Shown: piece by piece, positions 1 to 10,500 of the stretch
Numbering within the stretch: position 1 is the stretch's first letter
How the letters are laid out: the number at the start of each line of letters is the position of its first letter
The notes under the pieces: model-generated
Seen by the model: the letters and a program-made list of their open reading frames with translations, nothing else
Database searches by the model: none
What the model was told of the DNA's origin: nothing
Position numbers and translations under genes: made by a program
NCBI GenBank assembly: GCA_936432065.2
Contig: OW386285.2
Span: 140,149,235 to 140,213,234, forward strand
Direction: 5' to 3'
Length of the DNA stretch: 64,000 nt
DNA from: Rutpela maculata
Taxonomy: Eukaryota > Arthropoda > Insecta > Coleoptera > Cerambycidae

Positions 1-522
1 GTCAAATAAAGCTCATCGAGCACTATATCTCAAAAGAAAAAAAATTAAAATCGACCAACGCGTTCCAAAATAACGGGGTGCTGTAGTCTTAAATCGCACA
101 CATTGTATATGGTCTGAGTTTCATTTTAATATGCTGGAAACCTTATTAGTGACAATGAGCTAATTTAAGGTTTGTGAAGTATTAGTAAATAAACAGATTT
201 AATTATTTGTGCATGACAGAAACTAATTTGCCCATGGAAAGAACAATCCTAGAACAGCAAAAGAGGGAACCAAAACATAGCTTTTGCCTTTGAAGACTAA
301 TGAAGACCAATATGCTTCTTGGTGCATTTTTAATGGTAATTTAGACTTGCGTGATGTCTGCATTTCCTACATGTCAATTGTAATGATAATTTACACACTG
401 TGGTTGGTCACTTGAAGGTAATAATTTTGCCCAATATTTTCTGAAGTACCTGCGACTTCATTTGAAATTTAAAGATGTAGAATTAAGGAACTTATAACCT
501 GCCAAATTACTTATCGAGTTCG
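1..522. other. AT-rich sequence, no gene seen
   Basis: No reading frame, splice-bounded exon or terminal repeat could be supported on either strand. It ends where the inverted repeat beginning at 523 starts. Confidence 0.5.
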
Positions 523-2051
523 TACGAAGGCGTAGAAGGGTCATGGATATTTTTTTCCAATTATTCTCACATAAACTTGTAAATAATTTGATTATTCACT
601 GTTAAATCTGTAAATTATTGATTTACTTCCAGTTTCAACTGTAAATCTTATTATTCCCAGTTCAAACTGTAAACAATTCAATTGGTTCCAGCTGAATGTG
701 TAAATAATTTAATTATTCCCAGTATAAACTACATCTAATTGAATTATTCCCAGTTTAAACTGTAAATTTTTTTATTCCAACTTTAAACTGTAAACAATTC
801 AATTGTTTACAGCTCAATCTGTAAATAATTCAATTATTTACAGTTTAAACTGTAAATAATTGATTTATTCCCAGTTCAAACTGTATTTCTTAAAATTCCC
901 ACTTTAAACTGTATATAATTGAATTATTCCCAGTTCTAACTGCAAATAATATAATTATTTCCAGTTCAAACTGTAATTTTTTTTAAATCCCACTTTAAAC
1001 TGTAAACAAATATTATTCCCATTTTAACAGTAAATAATTGAACTGGAACAGCTGGAACTGCAATTAACTCAGTCGTTTCAAGTTTAAAAAAATGTAAATA
1101 CCTATATTGAATATTATTCCCATTTTAAACAGTAAATAATTGAACTGGAACAGCTGGAACTGCAATTAACTCAATCGATATAGGTATTTACCTTTTTTTT
1201 TTAAACTGGAAACGACTGAGTTAATTGCAGTTCCAGCAGTTCCAGTTCAATTATTTACTGTTTAAAATGGGAATAAGATTAAATATAGGTATTTATATTT
1301 TTTTAAACTAGAAACGACTGAGTTAATTGCAGTTCCAGCTGTTCCAGTTCAATTATTTACTGTTTAAAAAGGGAATAATATTCAATATAGAGGTATTTAC
1401 ATTTTTTTTTCAAATTGGAAACGACAGAGTTAATTGCAGTTCCATCTGTTCCAGTTCAATTATTTACTGTTTAAAATGGGAATAATATTCAATATAGGTG
1501 TTTATATTTTTTTTTAACTACAAACGACAGAGTTAATTGCAGTTGCAGCAGTTCCAGTTCAATTATTTACTGTTTAAAATGGGAATAATATTTGTTTACA
1601 GTTTAAAGTGGGATTTAAAAAAAAATAAAGTTTGAACTGGAAATAATTAAATTATTTACAGTTTAAACTGGAAATAATTAAATTATTTGCAGTTTGAACT
1701 GGGAATAAATCAATTATTTACAGTTTAAACTGTAAATAATTGAATTATTTACAGATTGAGCTGTAAACAATTGAATTGTTTACAGTTTAAAATTTGGAAT
1801 AAAAAAATTTACAGTTTGAACTGGGAATAATTCAATTAGATGCAGTTTAAACTGGGAATAATTAAATTATTTACAGATTCAGCTGGAACCAATTGAATTG
1901 TTTACAGTTTGAACTGGGAATAATAAGATTTACAGTTGAAACTGGAAGTAAATCAATAATTTACAGATTTGACAGGGAATAATCGAATTATTTACAAGTT
2001 TATGTGGGAATAATTGGAAAAAAATATCCGTGACCCTTCTACGCCTTCGTA
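523..2051. repeat. 1.5 kb foldback (long inverted repeat) built of short tandem motifs
   Basis: The left edge reads TACGAAGGCGTAGAAGGGTC and the right edge is its reverse complement, so the whole block is one inverted repeat. The outer arms consist of many variants of a 30-40-bp motif around CAGTTTAAACTGTAAATAAT. That motif is itself partly palindromic because AGTTTAAACT is self-complementary. The inner part is made of ~100-bp units containing GAACTGGAACAGCTGGAACT, with about two units on the left and four inverted units on the right, so the expansion is asymmetric. No coding capacity is visible. It resembles Foldback-type elements or a non-autonomous long-TIR transposon. No clear target duplication was found. 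Confidence 0.85.
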
Positions 2052-2544
2052 AATAAGACTATAGATTCTGAAAGCATTTTTCTAATATAACTCAATGTAT
2101 TTATGAAACATTAAGACATATTGCGGAAAGTTTTAGGTAATTTTTAACAGATCGCAATAACGCACAAGAAAAAATCTGAAGAAATGTTCTAGGTAAAGAA
2201 TAAGTACTTTATAACGTAAGCTTATCATTTCAAGTTATTATGACTTCATAGTCAGTTATTAAGACGAAATTAAGTAATTCTCGACTTCATGAAATTATTC
2301 CTGCCTTAGTGGTTGGTCTAATTTTGCTTGTTCGCTGGTAACTATAACTGGTATTTACTGAAAACCCCCGTTTTATCCCGTTTAAGTACCGGGAATCGCT
2401 TGCGCATTATTTCGGATAATCGCGATGCCGAACTGTTTGAAAAAGTGCCGAGCGTTTTCGCAAAGAGATGAAGAATATAAATCTAGTCATTGTAAAACAA
2501 AATATTTACTTACTAATTATAGAATTGCGTTCATAGTATTAGTA
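2052..2544. other. Unassigned spacer
   Basis: AT-rich, with a slightly GC-richer patch at about 2360-2460. No supported gene. Confidence 0.4.
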
Positions 2545-2766
2545 TAAAACATAAACATAAACACACCACAGATAGTAGACAACCCCCAAATCCAAAGCCA
2601 AGGCTGTCCGGAAGGGGGTTACACATTCGGAAAAACGCAGACATACATCCACACCCCCCGATGTTGTCAATACCGGGGCTGGGGGTCGAACCCAGAGCGC
2701 GGTAGCGAGTCGATCAGCGTATTCGCCACTCAATACGCCTTAACCGATTGAGCTACCGTGCCGGCT
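2545..2766 (-). mobile_element. tRNA-derived SINE
   Basis: Read on the minus strand, the element starts with a tRNA-like head, GCCGGCACGGTAGCTCAATC. It contains an RNA polymerase III A box (TAGCTCAATCGG, plus-strand 2744-2755) and a B box (GGTTCGACCCC, plus-strand 2682-2692) at tRNA-like spacing. A tRNA-unrelated body of about 120 bases follows and ends in an ATAAACATAAAC-like tail near 2547-2565. SINEs are transcribed by pol III from these internal boxes and mobilised by a partner LINE; the partner is not identifiable here. A free-standing tRNA gene is unlikely, because the body continues well past the tRNA-like head and no acceptor-stem pairing is evident. Confidence 0.8.
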
Positions 2767-3028
2767 AGGTGATCTGTTTACAGCACTAGAGCAAAAAAGA
2801 TATGTTGAAAGGAAAGAAGGGGAATAATAATTATTACCAACCGTAGTAAAATAATAACAATAATTGTAAATATATAAATTTTGTATATATGTATACGTAT
2901 AAGTCAAAGGTAAATCTGTTTTTCTCATTATTGATCTTAATATATATGTTCTTAATTTATACGACGAACAATAAATAGGACTTTTTCTAGAAGTAAATAA
3001 ATTCCCATTAAATTTTAATGTTGTTAAT

Positions 3029-4521
3029 TAGTCCAGTCAATGAATGAGTTGTAGAGAGCATTGAGGAGGGGAGAGTTTTTCTCTTCAGAAATGTGTTGGG
3101 GGTAGCTATAAGGTATACATACCAAAAATCCCCGCCCCTATCCCGGCCGCTTCAGGAGGTGAGGGGGGTGGAAAGGTTCCTTTTTTCGATTCTTCGCTTA
3201 TAACTCGGAAACGATGCGTCGTACGGAACAAGGTAATCTATGCAAAATTAAACGTAATTAAATTTCCCACAAGAACGTTTATATTCATTTTCTTCCTATG
3301 TGTTATAGTTTATGAGATATACGCCAGCGAAAATCGATAATTAATTAAAAAAAATCAATTATGTACCTTGAATATTTCTATCAAAGCTACCCTGGTCTGC
3401 TAATAAAGCACAGTCACAAAACAATATTTATTTTACAATACTGGACGTATTTACTAACGTAATATTTTGTCGAAATCTATACATTTCCTTAAATGTACAG
3501 TGTGACTCACTTAAAATGAAGATACCCTTATAACTTTTTCATTTTGTTTCCGATTTGAATCAAATTGTACTCAAGTTTGGAACAAATTAGGATCCAGTTA
3601 TGACCAGAAAATTATTCACTTGCTATAAAGGCAAAGCCACCTGCAGTACCAAAATATGAGGGAAAAGATTAAAAATCATATGATAGGTCTTGACGAATTT
3701 CACGTAGCCACCACAAATTGCGGAAACTGAGGATCCCCTTTGCCAGTTGAGCTTATGTAAGAGAAATCCCCCATCAATAACTAAATCACATTTTGGTGTA
3801 TGTACGTTTGTGGCGCCGATCGGATGCATTTTTTAGAATTTCTAACATTCAAAATGTTTTAATTTTTTCAGCATATTTTGGTACCGCAGGTGGGTTTGCT
3901 TTTGTAGCAGCCGAGTGTTTTTCTGGTCATAAGTAGATTCTAATTTGTTCTATACTTGGGTAAAATTTGATTCAAATCGGAAATAAAATAAAAAAGTCAT
4001 AAGGATACCTTCATTTTAAGTGAGTCACAGTGTATATTTAAGGAAATATATAGATTTCGACAAAATATTACGTTAGTAAATACGTCAAATGTTGTAAAAT
4101 AAAGATTGTTTTGTGACTGTGATTTATTAGCAGACCACGGTAAACCGCTTTGATAGAAATATTTAAGGTACATAATTGATTTTTTTATTAATCATCGATT
4201 TTCGCTGACGAGTATCTCGTAAACTATAACACATATGTAGGAAGAAAATGAATATAAACATTCTTGTGGAAAATCTAATTACGTCTAATTTTGCAGAGAT
4301 TACCTTTCTCCGTGCGACGCATCGTTTCCGAGTTACAAGTGATGAATTGAAAAAAAGGAACATTTCCACTACCCTCCCCTCCCCCTGAAACGGTGGAGCT
4401 AGGGGCGGGGACTTTTAGCTTGTTTACCTCCTAACTACCCTCAACACATTCCTGAAGTGGCAAATTCTCCCCTCCTCGATGTTCTCTATAATCCCCTTTT
4501 GGACATTCATTGATTGGACTA
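3029..4521. repeat. 1.5 kb giant palindrome, long-TIR element
   Basis: The left arm from TAGTCCAGTCAATGAATG is matched in reverse complement by the right arm ending ATTGATTGGACTA. Homology runs for roughly 650 bases per arm around a loop near 3690-3830. A TA dinucleotide sits at both outer edges, as expected for TA-inserting (Tc1/mariner-like) elements, though this could be chance. The inner part (about 3500-4020) belongs to the same family as the palindrome at 9190-9877; both contain CCACCTGC(A/G)GTACCAAAAT. Short open frames on both strands are mirror images of the arms and not genes. Confidence 0.85.
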
Positions 4522-5664
4522 TAAGGGAAATACTTTATTAGCCCTTTAGATATTAACAATATTTTAGAATATACACGAGTAAAAAAAATACTCTACATAT
4601 CTATTTAAAAGGTCAACGACATTATTAATTTTTTGTGGCCACAAAACACGAAAACCGGAAAGATGTTTAAAATAAAAACTTTAGGTTGGAAACCTTGTTG
4701 GGACCACGATTGCACTAGAATAATTGAGTTAATTTAAATGTAGAAAATTATGTATTATTTTCTATATTATTTTAATTGCATTATACCAAATTCTTTAAAG
4801 CATAAGAAAGTTTTTATGTATAAAAAATTATAGTAAATATCTATTAAAGTACGAACTCCAAAAATACTCGTAACCACGTATATTACTGTGTGGCCATATT
4901 ACTACATATAAGATTGCTTCTTGATGGTCAATTCTCCAGTAAAATGTTAACAAAAAATTATAATCAAACCACTCTTTAAATACATATTTCTTTTGTTTCA
5001 AATTGCAAATATACACTATAATAAAGGTCATTATACAGGTTTTACTATGATTAATTATCATTCATTATTGGTAAATTTTTTTAAGACCGGATGCTGTGAA
5101 TATGAAATCTCGAGGTCTCTTACGAAGGATAAGCAGTCATATGCTTTAAATTCTTAGACAGCAGGTGCGACCCATTTTGTCTTTAAAACCGAACTGGTTT
5201 GGAACTAAAAAGTTAAGCTTTCTCTTACATTTAATTTTATTTCCAACTAAATCCCATAAATGAAAATTTATTTTTAAAATACTTCTGAATAAATACGTTT
5301 TCTAAATAAATTACTTAATATACTTATTATTTATTGCAAAGTTAGAGTGTTTGAAAATAAGTAGTTATGACAAATGGCAAATTCATCTAAAGAGAAAATC
5401 AGTTTCGCATTCTATAAGAATAAGAATAAATAAGTTATTTAATTGAAAAGTTAGAATAAGTTTTATTCATAGATTATATCCAGAGAGCTGTGAATTTTAT
5501 CCCCTAAACTACAGGTAACGATTTTTTACATAATTTTACTTAGAAAATGTTCGAGATTTAATAATTCATGTTAGAAGCTGGAAACCGAAAGTCGCGGGCT
5601 TTTATTGTGAATTATTAAGTCAGGGACATTTACTTTAAAGTAGAATAGGAAACTTGCATATATT
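4522..5664. other. AT-rich spacer, no gene seen
   Basis: Only short chance frames. Nothing with splice signals or family motifs was recognised. Confidence 0.45.
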
Positions 5665-5750
5665 TACTTCCACATCCAGTGGAAATATAGTAACGGCAAT
5701 TTTTTTTTTTTAATTTTTATTGTTCAAATAGGTTTAGAATTTTTTTATTT
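5665..5750 (+). repeat. ACTTCC-family repeat, 5' fragment
   Basis: Begins with the family's 5' end ACTTCCACATCCAGTGGAA, followed by TAGTAACGGC and TTGTTCAAATAGG, then diverges. It is truncated after about 85 bases. Confidence 0.7.
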
Positions 5751-6384
5751 GACTAGAGTGTTTATTTATATGTAAAAATAGGTTATGCCAAATATCAGTC
5801 CTTAAATCACAATATTTAATATGTAACAAACAATTAAAGTTGTAACCGCTACCTATTAATTTGTGTTTCGAACACGGTACAGCAAATTCGCATTGCCATA
5901 TAGGTTGAAAATTATAGTGGCGGCGTCTGTTTACGTTTTTGTGTCCATTTTACATTTTAAAAGACCCCAATAAATGGAAGACAGAAAAATACATACCGTG
6001 TGTGTAGTCCCGGGCTAGGCATGGGGAGTAGAATTACAACATCGCGTGTGCCAGCTGGCTGAAATGAAATAACCGAGCTGGGATGCTCCATCGACGGACG
6101 AATTTACGGCTGCCGGTGTTGTCAGATCTCTCGCGCTACGTGAATGTACATGCCTAATGGGAAATTACACGCACGGTATTACAAATACTGTATTGTGCCA
6201 ATGTATAGCATAATACGCCCTTAAAACGCCAAATAAAATATTTAGTCGTGATAAAAATCGCCAGTTAAAATGCAAATATATTTTTTGCAACGCCATATCC
6301 TAAAATGGCATTTATTTGACACTTTCCATGAATCAAAACAATGTCATTATTGAAAAGTGTGAAATAAAAAAAAAAGAGTGAAAT
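5751..6384. other. Spacer with a GC-richer island at about 6005-6185
   Basis: A ~180-base patch with several CpGs stands out from its AT-rich surroundings. On the minus strand one frame stays open for about 40 codons, but no splice pair or start codon clearly defines an exon. It may be a promoter or 5' exon of a host gene, or simply an unrecognised repeat. Confidence 0.3.
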
Positions 6385-6530
6385 AATAGTATATTGTGTA
6401 TTTAGGTGTGAAAGCAATACATTCCCGGACGACGATGCAACTTGCGATGCTTGTTTGCCTCGGCTAGCGCCTCGGCCAACAAGCATCGAAGTCCGGGAAT
6501 GTGCTTTCACACCGAAGTACACATACTATT
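6385..6530. repeat. Palindromic MITE-like element with GC-rich tip
   Basis: The arms begin AATAGTATATTGTGTA on the left and AATAGTATGTGTAC in reverse complement on the right. Both continue through GGTGTGAAAGCA and CATTCCCGGAC to a GC-rich tip near GGCTAGC. The left arm carries an extra ~20 bases around GATGCAACTTGC. The terminal sequence matches the palindrome at 22668-22803, so the two are probably one family. Confidence 0.75.
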
Positions 6531-6685
6531 TTTTCTGAAATCACAATCAATATTATTATAAATTAAGGAATTTGTATTAATGCAGAACATTTCTTCATTA
6601 CAATCTAACTGCTTACTAATAAATGCAATTTTAATGTGAGTTGATTTGTCTGCGTATATTTATTTACTGTCTAAAATATACATAA

Positions 6686-6749
6686 AAAACCGTACGGGAA
6701 TGTTACTTTCCCGGCCTAGGCCGGGAAAGTAACATTCCCGTACGGTTTT
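6686..6749. repeat. Perfect 64-bp palindrome, no loop
   Basis: Every base from 6686 to 6749 pairs with its mirror around the centre between 6717 and 6718, within CCGGCCTAGGCCGG. There is no spacer and no mismatch. It can form a 32-bp cruciform stem. Pairing stops at 6685/6750. Confidence 0.95.
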
Positions 6750-7606
6750 GTTGATCGTTGCTTGGTAACGGATCTTTTTCAGTCTGTCTTCTGATAGTTT
6801 CTTAGCAACGGACTAGAATACTGGAATTATGCATTTTTCGATCTGAAATTGCGCCGAAAATGTGGACATTGCCGATCGATTTCAGAAAAAGACATTTTAT
6901 TTCAGTGTTTTATAAAACTTATTAGTTTCTATGGAAACAGCAATAGAATTTAGTCTATTTTTACAAAATTATATTGTTTTCTGATGTCGAACGGCGATAC
7001 AAAAAAATTTGTATACAACTCGAGATTAAGAGGACAATCTACGGTAAGACAAAACATATTTTCATTGATATATATGAAAAAGGTATATACGGGTGGGCGT
7101 GCACCTTTGACCAATGAAATATGCCGACCAAGTAAAAAGGCGGAGAATAACATATTGTGTAATATATAAGAGAAATAGTTCAAATATATTTCTGTCGTAC
7201 AGAGTCGAATTTCGCGTTGGGTGCACAAGAATTTTTATTTAAAGTAATTTGAGTAGGAAAACTGAATGCGGTTGTAGTGATTCCTTAGGCAGTGGTTTTT
7301 AATTAAAAGAAAAAACTATCTGTAGGTACATAATGTATATTTACAGTGTACAGGGTGTCCTAGTTAACGTGTTATGTCCGATTTTCTCGGTAGTTTTTGA
7401 GATAAGTATTTTTTTTTTTTTTTCGGGGAATCTATGCCGCTAAGAAACATATAATTGAACATCAAAGAAGAATTGATCGGATTATTTATGTTCTTAATTG
7501 ACTATTAAAGCATTAAAGGAAAGTAAAAAAAGGCATGTAAATTTTAAATATCACTTCCGGTTTACATGGCAATGGCGTTCTTTTTCTTGAAAATAGAATA
7601 TTGATT
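6750..7606. other. Unassigned, with a short scrap of ACTTCC 3' end
   Basis: Bases 7274-7300 match the 3' terminus of the ACTTCC family (GTAGTGATTCCTT followed by GGCAGTGG). An ACAGGGTGTCC motif near 7347, often found at insect transposon termini, is not followed by a definable element. No gene is supported. Confidence 0.4.
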
Positions 7607-8092
7607 ACTTCCACATCCAGTGGTAGTATAGTAACAAAAAAAATTTTTGAAAATTTTTATTGTTCAAATAGGCTTAGACTGTCATGAAAGGTCGACATTT
7701 TAAGTTTGAGCGAAAAAAAATTTCTGCCTGTCTGTCTAACTTTTTTGTGCGCACGATTACTCTGGAACCGTTTAAGATATTGACTTGAAATTTGGTACAC
7801 TTATGTACTTTAACGGGATCTGGAACTAGATTATATTTTCATCTTATTCCATCGAAGGGTTGGGTTGTAAATTGGGGTAAATGGGGAGGTAAACAGGTAA
7901 ATCAAGCAGGTAGGAGTCCGTAAAATTGGTATTTAGTATATATAAGAGAAGCTAGGGTCTCGAAAAAATTTTTGACATTAGCTACCCCCATTACCACCCC
8001 TACCCCACTTTTTAAGGGGACGAAAAAAAAGTGTGATTTAGTGTATGTACAAGAACCAAAAACCTCAAAATATTTTTTTACTTCATAGGCCA
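7607..8092 (+). repeat. ACTTCC-family repeat, 3'-truncated copy
   Basis: Starts ACTTCCACATCCAGTGGTAG. It then holds CTGTCTGTC, GTGCGCACG, the GGAACCGTTTAAGATATTGA block and the CCCCATTACCACCCC segment, and is lost after TTTTTTTACTTCATA. Compared with full copies it lacks the last ~200 bases. Confidence 0.85.
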
Positions 8093-8181
8093 AGAATTTT
8101 TATTGAAAAATTACCAAAAATCCTCGTTATGTTGGGGTGATGCCTATTACGAATAACTGGCAAAATAAGGATACATATATT

Positions 8182-8836
8182 ACTTCAACATCCAGTGGAA
8201 GTATAGTAACGACAAAAAAATTTTTTTAAAATTTTTATTGTTCAAATAGGCTTAGAATGTCATGAAACGTCGAGATTTTAAGTTTGAGCAAAAAAAATTC
8301 TGTCTGTCTGTCGGTCTAACTTTTTTTTTGTGCGCACGTTTACTCTGGAACCGTTTGAGATACTGACTTGAAATTTAGTACTTATGTACTTTAACGAGAT
8401 CTAGAACTAGATTATATTTTCATCCTGTTCCGTCGAAGAGTTGGGGGTAAATTGGGGTAAATTTGGGGTAAATAGGTAAATCAAGCAGGTAAGAGTTCAT
8501 AAAATTGGTATTTACTATATACAAGAGAAGCTAAGGTCTCAAAAAAAATTTTGACATTAGCCCCCACCCCATTATTAAAGGGGATGAAAAAAAATTTAAT
8601 TTAGTGTGTGTACAAGAACTAGAAACCTCAAAATATTTTTTTACCTTATCCACCCCCACTACCACCCTCTATCACCACCCTCACCCTATTACCGATGTGG
8701 GGTATCGTTTTATGGGTTTTTGAGGTAGAGAATTTCAAATATTATATTATTAAACAATTATTTCCACATACAACATTTTTTCGTTGTGAGTGACTTGGAT
8801 AGAAAATCTGGATGTGGAAGTTGGGCAGCGGTTTTT
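8182..8836 (+). repeat. ACTTCC-family repeat, nearly complete copy
   Basis: Has the 5' end (ACTTCAACATCCAGTGGAAG), the internal blocks, and the 3' end CTGGATGTGGAAGT followed by TGGGCAGCGG. The usual AGTGATTCCT stretch between these two 3' pieces is missing. Confidence 0.85.
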
Positions 8837-9189
8837 TTTACTGTTAAATTAGTGTACAATATCGATAATTCTATCATTCCCAATTGAAATTAAAATTTTG
8901 TGGACATGCCTATTGAAAGTCGCATTTCGGAGATATGAACTTTACTTTGCTTTTTTTTAAAGGAACACTCCATATATGTACCATTTGAAACGCCATAAAA
9001 AAAGCTTTGTATTTATAATATAATACATGGTACTTATCTTAAACAAATTTTGTCTAATTTACTATAAATTTACAATTTATCAAATTAGCCATGGAAAACA
9101 AAAGTATGTAAATTGAAATAAACAATATGTTAGTTCTGTCTAATTTCACTTTATTTTAAATAAAATGGAGAATTTCAATAATTGATACG

Positions 9190-9877
9190 GTGTGTTTCAC
9201 TTGAAATGGTAACACCCCAATAACTTTATTTTTTTTCCGATTTGAATCGCATTTTACTTAAGTATAGAACAAACTAGTATCTACTTATGATCAGAAAAAC
9301 ATTCGCCTCCTACGGTACCAAAGCCACCTGCGGTACCAAAATATGTGGAGAAAATCGGAAAATCATATTAGGCATTTTTTTATCGGAAAATTTTGTTAAT
9401 AAAACTTGTTCAGAATTGTCCAAAATGGCCAAAATTTAATCAAAATTAAAAAATGAAAAACTTGAAATTTAAAAAATTTTGAAAATAATTAGGTATTTAA
9501 AAAAAAACTGTTTTACAACTACCTGCAGCTTGGGTTTAATTTCAAACAAAATTGTCATAGTACAGTTTTCTAAACGAAAAAACCCATTCAAATGATATTT
9601 TCGGACTTAGACATTATTTTAATAAAAATTTATATATTTTTTTTTATTAAATTTTGGACTTAAGTTTTCTGAACAATTCTTTCATTAACAAAATTTTCCA
9701 ATAAAAATATGCCTAATATGATTTTTTGATTTTATCCGCATATTTTGGTACCGCAGGTGGATTTGCATTTGTAGGACGTGAATTTTTTTCTGGTAATAAG
9801 TAGATCCTAATTTGTTCCATAAGTAAAATTAGATTCAAATCGGAAAAAAAATTTAAAAAGTGAAACAGACTGTATAT
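9190..9877. repeat. 0.7 kb inverted repeat, relative of the 3-4.5 kb palindrome
   Basis: Arms of about 250 bases (9190-9440 and 9630-9877) are inverted copies around a ~190-base AT-rich loop. Each arm holds CCACCTGCGGTACCAAAATA and ATCATATTAGGCAT. The arm sequence is the one seen inside the 3029-4521 element. No coding sequence. Confidence 0.85.
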
Positions 9878-10032
9878 ATTTTTCGGACTACCATGACTTA
9901 ATGTAAGAAAATATAAAACTTAATATCTACTATAGTTTTTAAGAAAAATACTGGGTCATATATCATTGAAAAGATTTTTCTATGGCCTTTCAAATGGTGT
10001 AAAAATATATGGGGGTGTTCTATTTAAAAAAA

Positions 10033-10500
10033 ACCCTGCCCAAGGAATCACTACTTCCGCATCCAGATTTTCGATCCAACTCATTCACAACGAAAAAATT
10101 TAGTAATGGGGTGGGGGTGGCTAATGCCAAACATTTTTTGAGACCTTAGCTTCTCTTGTATATACTAAATACCAATTTTCTGGACTATTAGCTGCTTGAT
10201 TTAGCTGGTTACCCCAAATTTACCCCAATTTACCCCCCAACCCTCTGACGGAACAAAATGAAAATATAATCTAGTTCCAGATCTCGTTAAAGTACATTTG
10301 TGTACCAAATTTCAAGTCAATATCTTAAACGGTTACAGAGTAAACGTGCGCACAAAAAAGTTACAGACCGACAGACAGAAATTTTTTTTTCGCTCAAACT
10401 TAAAATCTCGACGTTTCATGACATTCTGAGCCTATTTGAACAATAAAAGTTTTAAAAAATTTTTTTGTCGTTACTATACTTCCACTGGATGTGGAAGTAA
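10033..10500 (-). repeat. ACTTCC-family repeat, internally deleted copy
   Basis: The 3' end (reverse complement of GTGATTCCTTGGGCAG) is at 10033 and the 5' end (ACTTCCACATCCAGTGGAAG) finishes at about 10500. A central block of roughly 250 bases is missing compared with copies at 17699 and 54171. Confidence 0.85.

Noticed and set aside
2539..2928. Two minus-strand frames over the SINE, or a genuine tRNA gene
   Set aside because: Boxes A and B belong to a SINE head; no cloverleaf acceptor stem closes, and the frames simply traverse the SINE and flanking DNA.
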